A stretch of DNA of 11,888 nucleotides from CAZUSO01 sp964622775 (GTDB lineage: Bacteria; Bacteroidota; Bacteroidia; Chitinophagales; Chitinophagaceae): positions 1 through 11,888 of the forward strand of contig CAZUSO010000077.1 in assembly GCA_964622775.1 (NCBI GenBank), read 5' to 3'. Both the position numbers and the translations under genes were made by a program. Positions 7,006 to 11,888 of this stretch are shown here, piece by piece (position 1 is the stretch's first letter; every line of letters begins with the position of its first letter). The notes under the pieces are model-generated. The model was not told where the DNA came from and ran no database searches. It was given only the letters and a program-made list of their open reading frames with translations.

Positions 7006-7013
7006 TACATTTG
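7006..7013 (+). promoter_or_regulatory. Predicted -7 element of the merR-like gene cluster
   Basis: TACATTTG, an exact TAnnTTTG match, ends 38 bases before the ATG at 7052. It decides the start: the upstream in-frame TTG at 6938 would lie outside this transcript. Confidence 0.5.
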
Positions 7014-7051
7014 TACATGTTATAGCATCGCAATTTAGTCAATCTGCTTCA

Positions 7052-7855
7052 ATGAGCAATCCTGTACCTACTTTATTTGATGATTTTGAAGATCCGGTAC
7101 CTGAATCTTCAAAGAAGGCCGCACGCAAAATCCGCAACAGAAAGGATAATGAAGAAATACCTTTTTGCGGAGACGAAGTTACGCCGGAACCCAAGCCCAA
7201 TGCAGAACCGGCTTCGAAAGAAACGGAACTGGAGTTCGAAGAGCCGGAAGCAGTTCCTGAAACTCCGGCTGAACCTCCTGAGGCGGATATACTGGATGAA
7301 GCAATAAAAACGGCTGCGCTGCAAAGCGATTATTTTAGCTATATCCATAAAGAAATGCCTTCCGAATCGGTAGCAGTAAAGCGCCATTCATCCATAGTGC
7401 TGGAGGGTATTATCAGTAGAAAAAAGGATACGCCGGAACAGGAAAAGGCATCAGCGCCGGAGGAGGTTGCAACCGAAACGGTACAACCCGGAATAACTCC
7501 TCCCGAGCGGGAGGAGGAAGACCCTGCTTTGCCCGAATGGGATATTGAGGATAAGTATTACAGTATTGGCGAGGTGGCTAAGCTGTTTCATGTCAATACC
7601 TCACACATTCGCTTCTGGACATCTTCGTTCAATCTGAAGCCGCGCACTACCCGTAAGGGCGACAGGCTGTATGGTAAGATGGATATTCAGCAGCTTCGCC
7701 TGATTCATTATTTGGTTAAAGAAAAAAAGCATACCATAAAAGGTGCGCGGGAGAAGCTGAAATTACAAAAGGAAACGGTCAACAGCGGGTTGCTGCTCAA
7801 AGATGCCCTGACCGCCCTGAAAGAAAAACTGATCGAAATCCGGGATCAGCTTTAA
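7052..7855 (+). CDS. MerR-family regulator with long acidic N-terminal extension
   Basis: A 267-residue cytoplasmic protein. Residues about 168-237 form a MerR winged helix (YYSIGEVAKLFHVNTSHIRFW, then RLYGKMDIQQLRLIHYLVKE and the helix HTIKGAREKL), close in pattern to the short MerR-type proteins of Bacteroidota. The preceding ~167 residues are unusual: rich in Glu, Pro and Ala (for example EFEEPEAVPETPAEPPEAD), with no recognisable fold, probably disordered. The tail (about 245-267) is a short helix that could dimerise, and no Cys-rich metal or other effector domain is present. The ATG at 7052 (MSNPVPTLFDDF) is chosen because a -7 element sits at 7006-7013; a TTG at 6938 would add 38 residues of poor quality. 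It is divergent from batD and 24 bases before the thioredoxin-like gene. Target genes are unknown. Confidence 0.8.
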   Translation: MSNPVPTLFDDFEDPVPESSKKAARKIRNRKDNEEIPFCGDEVTPEPKPNAEPASKETELEFEEPEAVPETPAEPPEADILDEAIKTAALQSDYFSYIHKEMPSESVAVKRHSSIVLEGIISRKKDTPEQEKASAPEEVATETVQPGITPPEREEEDPALPEWDIEDKYYSIGEVAKLFHVNTSHIRFWTSSFNLKPRTTRKGDRLYGKMDIQQLRLIHYLVKEKKHTIKGAREKLKLQKETVNSGLLLKDALTALKEKLIEIRDQL

Positions 7856-7879
7856 TCAACCCCTAAATCAATAAATTTT

Positions 7880-8392
7880 ATGTCGTTTTTGCGTAAGATC
7901 ATGACGGTACTGTTGGTGTCAGTTGCGCCGGTGAGTATCTTTGCGCAGATGAACACTACATTTGAGAAAATAGCCGATGACAGTAACAATGGTTTTCTGT
8001 ACAAAGGTACCTGCACTTTTGATAATATCCGTACCCTTCCGGACTTTGACTTTGAAGAAGCCGGAATGCCCGATACCGCTACCGCCACTATACTGCGCAG
8101 GGAATTGAAAGATTTCCGCATTGTCGTTTTCTTAGGCACCTGGTGCGAAGATTCACATTATTTGATTCCCCTGCTTTACAATGCACTGAAAGCCGCGGAC
8201 TACCCAACCGACAGTGTGCGTATCTATGGTGTGGATCGGGAAAAGCAATCGCTGCACCAGGAGACGGAGGAATATGATATTGAATTTATACCCACAATTA
8301 TCCTCATGAAAGACGGCAAAGAACAGGGAAGAATAACGGAGCAGGTGCAACAAAGCATCGGGCAGGATCTGGTTAATATTATTCGTTCCTAA
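7880..8392 (+). CDS. Periplasmic thioredoxin-like protein with CxxS active site
   Basis: A 170-residue exported thioredoxin-fold protein. Residues 1-22 form a signal peptide (MSFLRKIMTVLLV...SIFA, cleavage before Gln23). The fold is shown by IVVFLGTWCEDSH (81-93), the following helix, the strand SVRIYGVD (112-119) and the cis-proline loop FIPTIIL (136-142, P138), then KDGKEQGRI. The active-site motif is C89-E-D-S92: the second cysteine of CxxC is replaced by serine. A one-cysteine site cannot carry out ordinary dithiol exchange by itself, but can form mixed disulfides or serve isomerase or peroxidase-partner roles. WCxDS variants recur in Bacteroidota thioredoxin-like proteins, so this is probably a conserved subfamily and not a damaged gene. 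It lies 24 bases after the merR-like gene and 11 before ispE, likely on one transcript. Confidence 0.83.
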   Translation: MSFLRKIMTVLLVSVAPVSIFAQMNTTFEKIADDSNNGFLYKGTCTFDNIRTLPDFDFEEAGMPDTATATILRRELKDFRIVVFLGTWCEDSHYLIPLLYNALKAADYPTDSVRIYGVDREKQSLHQETEEYDIEFIPTIILMKDGKEQGRITEQVQQSIGQDLVNIIRS

Positions 8393-8403
8393 AGCGCGTA
8401 TTT

Positions 8404-9168
8404 ATGCTGGTTTTCCCTAATGCAAAGATTAATATCGGCTTGTACATTACCGGACGGAGAGCAGATGGTTACCATAATCTCGAAACTGTTTTTTATCCTG
8501 TAAATCGTAAAGATGCGCTGGAGATCATTCCCGCAAAAAACAATCAGACGACCCTGCACATTACCGGCGGGCAGGTAGCCGGTAATCCGGAAGAAAACCT
8601 GGTTTGGAAAGCCTGGAAACTGCTACAGCAGGCCTTTCCCAAACAGGTATTTCCTGTGGAGATTTATCTGCATAAAGCCATTCCTATGGGAGCCGGGCTG
8701 GGTGGCGGTTCCGCTGATGCCGCCTTTATGCTCCGGTTGATGAATGATTATTTTCAGCTTGAACTCGGGGCTGATGAGCTATCCGGCTATGCGCTGCAAT
8801 TAGGCAGCGATTGCCCGTTTTTTATTTTGAACCGACCCTGCTTTGCAAGCGGGAGGGGCGAAGCGCTATGGCCCCTAACGCTGGATCTGTCGGCATATCG
8901 TATTGAAATAATAACACCGGAGATTCATTGCAGTACGGCAGCGGCTTTCAAAGCTATTCAACCTAAGCCGGCCGCTTATGATCTCCGAAGCCTGGCGACA
9001 TTGCCTTTATCCGAATGGAAAGAATATATTGGTAATGATTTTGAACTGCCGGTTTTTGCGCAATACCCGGAATTGAAAAAGCACAAAGAAGCGCTCTATG
9101 CTGAAGGCGCCTTGTACGCATCCATGAGCGGAAGCGGTTCCGCCCTTTTCGGAATTTTTGAAGGGTAA
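8404..9168 (+). CDS. ispE: 4-diphosphocytidyl-2-C-methyl-D-erythritol kinase
   Basis: IspE phosphorylates the 2-hydroxyl of 4-diphosphocytidyl-2-C-methylerythritol with ATP, the fourth step of the MEP (non-mevalonate) isoprenoid pathway, in the cytoplasm. It is a GHMP kinase of 254 residues, slightly short but complete. Visible motifs: N-terminal PNAKINIGL with catalytic K8; DGYHNLETVF (21-30), the substrate-binding signature; the glycine-rich ATP loop PMGAGLGGGSADAA (94-107); GSDCPFF (134-140) with catalytic D136; and the C-terminal MSGSGSALFG (241-250), GHMP motif 3. The ATG at 8404 lies 11 bases after the thioredoxin-like stop, so it is probably cotranscribed with it. There is no sign of damage. 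Confidence 0.96.
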   Translation: MLVFPNAKINIGLYITGRRADGYHNLETVFYPVNRKDALEIIPAKNNQTTLHITGGQVAGNPEENLVWKAWKLLQQAFPKQVFPVEIYLHKAIPMGAGLGGGSADAAFMLRLMNDYFQLELGADELSGYALQLGSDCPFFILNRPCFASGRGEALWPLTLDLSAYRIEIITPEIHCSTAAAFKAIQPKPAAYDLRSLATLPLSEWKEYIGNDFELPVFAQYPELKKHKEALYAEGALYASMSGSGSALFGIFEG

Positions 9169-9374
9169 ATATAGTGTTATCGATTTTTTTGAAGATTAAA
9201 GTGTTATGCCAGGTATATTTTGTCTGTTTTTTCAAAAATCATGAAATTAATGGTCAATATTTTTGCTGTTTTGACTTTCGAATTTTCCCTTTGCTAAAAA
9301 TATTGCGGTAATTATTAAAAAAAAGCAACTCAATTTTGACAAATTGATATCGTTAACACCGTTCAAAATATATT
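9169..9374. promoter_or_regulatory. Intergenic region upstream of the GyrI-like gene
   Basis: A 206-base AT-rich gap. TATTTTTG at 9258-9265 is an exact TAnnTTTG match and could start a leader of about 100 bases. There is no matching -33 element. A loose inverted repeat (9182-9193 with 9231-9240) has unequal T-runs and is too weak to call as the ispE terminator. Nothing coding is seen. Confidence 0.3.
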
Positions 9375-9839
9375 ATGGAGACCATAGAGAAACCGGCTTT
9401 CCGTTTAATCGGATTAAAGCTAAAAACCAAAACGGTCAATGAAAATAATCAGTCCATGAAGGATTGCGGGGAATTGTGGCAAAAATTTGAAAATGAAAAA
9501 ATTGCCGTTACTATTCCCGACAAATCGGACGATGCAGTCTATGCGGTCTATTTCGATTATGAAAAGGACGAAACAAAACCTTTTGCCTATTTTATCGGGT
9601 GCAGGGTGGATGAAAATGCACTGCTCCCGCAAGGCCTGGATGATTTATGGATTCCGGCACAAGACTATAAACAATTTACCGCCCGTGGTGTGATGACCGG
9701 ATGCGTAACAGATACCTGGCAAAAAATATGGAATTCGGATACGAAACGGAAGTTCGCGTTCGACTTTGAAGTGTATGATGAAAGAAGCAGGGACTGGAGT
9801 AATGCGGCTGTAGATATTTTTATTTCAGTTACCCGGTAA
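9375..9839 (+). CDS. GyrI-like / AraC effector-binding domain protein
   Basis: A 154-residue soluble protein made of a single GyrI-like (SOUL/AraC effector-binding) domain. Family features are the FRLIGLKLKT strand at the start, the helix ending ELWQKF (33-38), the central AVYFDYEKDE and AYFIGCRVDE strands, the YKQFTARGVM segment, TDTWQKIW (112-119) and the closing pattern FAFDFEVYDERS...NAAVDIFISV (127-152). Such stand-alone domains bind small hydrophobic or cationic ligands. Some act as multidrug sensors, others as hydrolases, and E. coli SbmC/GyrI inhibits gyrase. No DNA-binding domain is attached, so it is not itself an AraC-type regulator. It lies alone, with 206 bases upstream and 163 downstream, and its partner is unknown. 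Confidence 0.82.
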   Translation: METIEKPAFRLIGLKLKTKTVNENNQSMKDCGELWQKFENEKIAVTIPDKSDDAVYAVYFDYEKDETKPFAYFIGCRVDENALLPQGLDDLWIPAQDYKQFTARGVMTGCVTDTWQKIWNSDTKRKFAFDFEVYDERSRDWSNAAVDIFISVTR

Positions 9840-9963
9840 AATACAGTGGTTAAAGGAAATCCCCGGTTACGAAGTAATCCGGCTAAATCTTTAATGCAGC
9901 AAAATCTCGGATTATGCTGAAATTTGACTGCATCTTATAACGACTTGTTGAAGGAATCTTACC

Positions 9964-9971
9964 TAATTTTG
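9964..9971 (+). promoter_or_regulatory. Predicted -7 element of the aldo/keto reductase gene
   Basis: TAATTTTG matches TAnnTTTG exactly and ends 31 bases before the ATG at 10003. A TTG at 9945-9947 lies 16 bases upstream and may serve as a weak -33 element. Confidence 0.5.
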
Positions 9972-10002
9972 CAGTATTAAGAATCAAATAAATACCGAGA
10001 AT

Positions 10003-10989
10003 ATGGAATATCGTTACATGGGAAGAACCGGATTGCAGCTGAGTGTATTGTCTTACGGATCCTGGGTTACTTTCGCAAAACAAATAGATGATGAGGCCTC
10101 GGCGCGGTTGATGTCTCTTGCTTATGAACATGGTATCAACTTTTTCGATAATGCCGAGGTATATGCGCGTGGCGAGAGCGAACTGATGATGGGGCGCGTT
10201 CTTAAAAAAACAAAATGGGATCGTACCTCGTATATCGTTTCCAGTAAAGCTTATTTCGGATGGCACGGACCGGAAAATAAACCCAACCAAAAAGGGCTTT
10301 GCCGAAAGCACCTGGTAGAAGCCTGCCACGAAGCGCTGCAAAGAATGCAGCTTGACTATTTAGATCTGTATTTCTGTCATCGTCCGGATCCGAATACCCC
10401 GGTAGAAGAAGTAGTGCGCACCATGAATACGCTGATACAGCAGGGAAAGGTCCTTTACTGGGGTACCAGTGAATGGAGCGCCGCGGAAATCATGGAAGCT
10501 CATGCTGCGGCAAAACAGCTGGCATTGGAAGGCCCTTCGGTAGAACAGTCGCAATATAATATGCTCGAACGCTATAAGCTGGAGTCTGATTTCGTGCCAA
10601 TATTCAGAAGCACCGGCTTAGGCACAACTATCTGGAGTCCGCTGGCATCAGGATTATTGACCGGGAAATATAACGATGGCATCCCCGAAGGTTCCCGCCT
10701 GGCTATGGAGGGTTTTGAATGGTTGAAAGACCGTACTATGAGTCAGGATCGCATCGAAAGAATAAAAAAGCTGAAAAAGGTATCGGACGCACTCAACACT
10801 TCATTAGCCACAATGGCTATTGCCTGGTGCATCCGCAACCCGAATGTGACTACCGCTATTCTTGGCGCTACCAAAGAAAGCCAATTGCTGGAAAATCTGG
10901 AGGCATTAAATATCTACCCATTGCTTACCGACCAGATACTGGAAGAGATAGACACCATCATGGGCACCAAACCCCATGCCGGAGTATAG
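10003..10989 (+). CDS. Aldo/keto reductase, Kv-channel beta-subunit (AKR6) type
   Basis: A cytoplasmic NADPH-dependent oxidoreductase of 328 residues, complete. The AKR catalytic tetrad is present: D49 and Y54 in FFDNAEVYA, K82 in SSKAYF, H126 in YFCHRPD. Motifs diagnostic of the Kv-beta/AKR6 group run throughout: GLCRKHLVEA (98-107), DLYFCHRPDPNTPVEE (121-136), YWGTSEWSAAEIMEA (152-166), TIWSPLASGLLTGKY (209-223), MAIAWCIRNPNVTTAILGA (271-289) and the end DTIMGTKP. Bacterial members typically reduce aldehydes and methylglyoxal-like carbonyls; the substrate here is unknown. Vertebrate Kv-beta proteins have Asn at the H126 position, whereas this protein keeps the enzymatic His. It stands alone with its own predicted promoter. 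Confidence 0.93.
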   Translation: MEYRYMGRTGLQLSVLSYGSWVTFAKQIDDEASARLMSLAYEHGINFFDNAEVYARGESELMMGRVLKKTKWDRTSYIVSSKAYFGWHGPENKPNQKGLCRKHLVEACHEALQRMQLDYLDLYFCHRPDPNTPVEEVVRTMNTLIQQGKVLYWGTSEWSAAEIMEAHAAAKQLALEGPSVEQSQYNMLERYKLESDFVPIFRSTGLGTTIWSPLASGLLTGKYNDGIPEGSRLAMEGFEWLKDRTMSQDRIERIKKLKKVSDALNTSLATMAIAWCIRNPNVTTAILGATKESQLLENLEALNIYPLLTDQILEEIDTIMGTKPHAGV

Positions 10990-11158
10990 CCGGACGGTAT
11001 TTTGCATAAACCATAGCAGTACACACGAAGTTATGTGCGCAGGCGGGAGTTGAAATTTTTCTCCGTTTGCCCATCCGACATTGCTGGTGTTTTCATCAAC
11101 AATGGCGGAAAGCAAAAGAATTTAGTTCAAAACGTAATACAGGAAGAAAATTAGCTAA
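10990..11158. other. Intergenic region between convergent genes
   Basis: These 169 bases lie between the aldo/keto reductase stop and the 3' end of the lipoprotein pseudogene. I see no clear terminator. An imperfect inverted repeat GCATAAAC (11004-11011) / GTTATGTGC (11030-11038) is present but of unknown meaning. Confidence 0.3.
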
Positions 11159-11572
11159 CTATTGTCCTTCCTTTATAAGGCATATTTTAGCATCTTTATT
11201 TAGAACCCTTATCTTTTCAATCAATCTATCACCGGATAGGCATAGTATTATGGGGCCATTACCGCAGGAGAGGGAATCGCTGGTTAGGATAAGCTTATTT
11301 TCGGTACAAAGAGGCAGGAGTGAGTCATCCTTTTTTTACCAGTGTTAGTGTCCTGATGTCCTGTTGGCGCAAGTATTGTAAACAAACGATTTATCTTCGT
11401 ATAAACTGAGATGAACTGTATTTTCCACAGCGCCCCTTCGGAATATTTTATCAAAGGGACTACAATATTCGTTAGTATAGTTGCCTGTAAGCGTCTTGTT
11501 TTGGCCTGAACAAGAAAGACCGGCAAAGCAGATCGTAATCAGGTAAAAATACTTAATTCCTGATATACTCAT
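11159..11572 (-). pseudogene. Small lipoprotein gene with two in-frame stops
   Basis: The ATG at 11572 (MSISGIKYFYLITICFAG) opens a lipoprotein-like signal peptide with a candidate lipid cysteine C21 (GLSC-SGQN). The mature part (LTGNYTNEYC, VHLSLYEDKSFVYNT) resembles small Bacteroidota lipoproteins that pair LTG.Y with an L.LY.D.SF.Y strand. The frame stops at TAA (11345-11347) after 75 codons and again at TAA (11336-11338) two codons later. It then stays open and protein-like for 58 codons (KKDDSLLPLCTENKLIL, RLIEKIRVLNKD, ending KEGQ) to TAG at 11159-11161. That tail is what the family would be expected to have, so the gene appears broken by nonsense changes. A local CACTAACAC duplication lies at the break. 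Function unknown; a sequencing error at two nearby sites is the alternative. Confidence 0.55.
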
Positions 11573-11723
11573 TGATTGTATAAACCGATTTATTAACATT
11601 GATATTAATAAGTGTAATTAATTGGTCTATTTTAGCTATTGCATACGTATCGGTAAAATGATTTTTAGATTCCTCTAAGAAGGCAATCATGTTATTTTTA
11701 CTGTCATTATCATACGCAATCAT
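11553..11723 (-). CDS. Small ORF of 56 codons overlapping the lipoprotein start
   Basis: An ATG at 11723, directly preceded by an in-frame TAA, opens 56 codons ending in TAA at 11553-11555. The peptide is hydrophilic and helix-like, with MIAFLEESKNHFTDTYAIAK and DQLITLININVNKS segments. It has no signal peptide or membrane helix and matches no family I recognise. It overlaps the lipoprotein pseudogene's start by 20 bases in another frame, the arrangement expected of translationally coupled genes. No clear -7 element is seen upstream. It could be a real small gene, the C-terminal remnant of a larger decayed gene, or a chance ORF in AT-rich DNA. Confidence 0.35.
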   Translation of the reverse strand: MIAYDNDSKNNMIAFLEESKNHFTDTYAIAKIDQLITLININVNKSVYTINEYIRN

Positions 11724-11888
11724 TTACCAGAATATTCCGAAAGAGCTCTTGTACCTATGCTTTGAATACTGTGGATTTTCAGTTTGCCATTAAATCACAC
11801 AAAAGTGATGGCATTATCTTATTGGTGAAAGCCCCATAGCCGTCAGGCTAATAATTTTAGTTTTTGTGCCGGTGTAGGTCTGTGCTTG
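11724..11888. other. Right-edge noncoding stretch with a short perfect hairpin
   Basis: No open frame of note is present. TAGCC-GTCA-GGCTA at 11837-11850 is a perfect 5-base-stem inverted repeat with a 4-base loop, followed by the T-rich run AATTTTAGTTTTTG. That could be a terminator-like hairpin read on the plus strand, or the subterminal hairpin of a mobile element continuing beyond the window. Neither can be decided here. Confidence 0.3.

Noticed and set aside
6938..7051. Extension of the MerR-like protein to a TTG at 6938
   Set aside because: The -7 element at 7006-7013 lies within the extension and the added residues have no recognisable features.
7109..7387. Minus-strand ORF opposite the acidic part of the merR-like gene
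   Set aside because: Its Arg/Phe-rich composition is the expected mirror of Glu-rich codons on the other strand; it has no start signals or domain.
9883..10341. 152-codon minus-strand ORF overlapping the aldo/keto reductase start
   Set aside because: It is antisense to a clear aldo/keto reductase, has no recognisable domain, and covers that gene's promoter and catalytic region; it is a shadow frame.
11004..11038. Integron attC-like inverted repeat (GCATAAAC / GTTATGTGC)
   Set aside because: Arms are imperfect, there is a single copy, no integrase or cassette array is seen, and the right arm does not fit the GTTRRRY core.
11284..11526. 80-codon minus-strand ORF inside the lipoprotein pseudogene
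   Set aside because: It is a shifted frame of the lipoprotein region; the signal peptide and family pattern are in the other frame, before and after the stops.

Overview
The window looks like Bacteroidota chromosome, most probably a Chitinophagaceae-type member. Evidence: a BatD/BatE pair, a MerR regulator of the short Bacteroidota type, a WCxDS thioredoxin-like protein, a GyrI-like domain protein, and exact matches to the Bacteroidota -7 promoter element TAnnTTTG in front of several genes. No rRNA, tRNA, CRISPR array or complete insertion sequence was seen.

Region 1 (about 1-4100) is AT-richer and accessory. It holds the 3' part of a DUF262-family (GmrSD-like) gene, a gene-poor gap, a three-gene HipBST-like toxin-antitoxin operon (hipB, a split-off HipA N-terminal domain, and a HipT-like kinase) and a convergent Fic-family AMP-transferase gene. 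The hip operon is preceded by three palindromic boxes (TACCC-n-GGGTA) spaced about 41 bp apart. The last box overlaps the predicted -7 element, which points to autoregulation by HipB.

Region 2 (about 4190-11000) is GC-richer and core-like. A minus-strand batD-batE operon encodes envelope proteins and is divergent from a plus-strand cluster merR-like gene / thioredoxin-like gene / ispE. The batD and merR-like genes each carry the octamer TACATTTG upstream. They are followed by a stand-alone GyrI-like effector-binding protein and an aldo/keto reductase closely resembling the Kv-channel beta-subunit (AKR6) family. IspE supplies the isoprenoid precursor pathway and BatD/E act at the envelope; no single pathway ties the region together.

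Region 3 (about 11000-11888) is again AT-rich and decayed. A minus-strand lipoprotein gene has two in-frame stop codons within 12 bases but remains readable on both sides. An unlisted 56-codon ORF overlaps its 5' end by 20 bases. A short perfect hairpin near the right edge could belong to a mobile element outside the window.

The strongest candidate for something under-described is the HipBST-like operon. Its kinase carries A-V-T-G in the Gly-rich loop, where E. coli HipT has S-I-S-G, plus a CxxC...HxxxC zinc-ribbon-like N-terminus.
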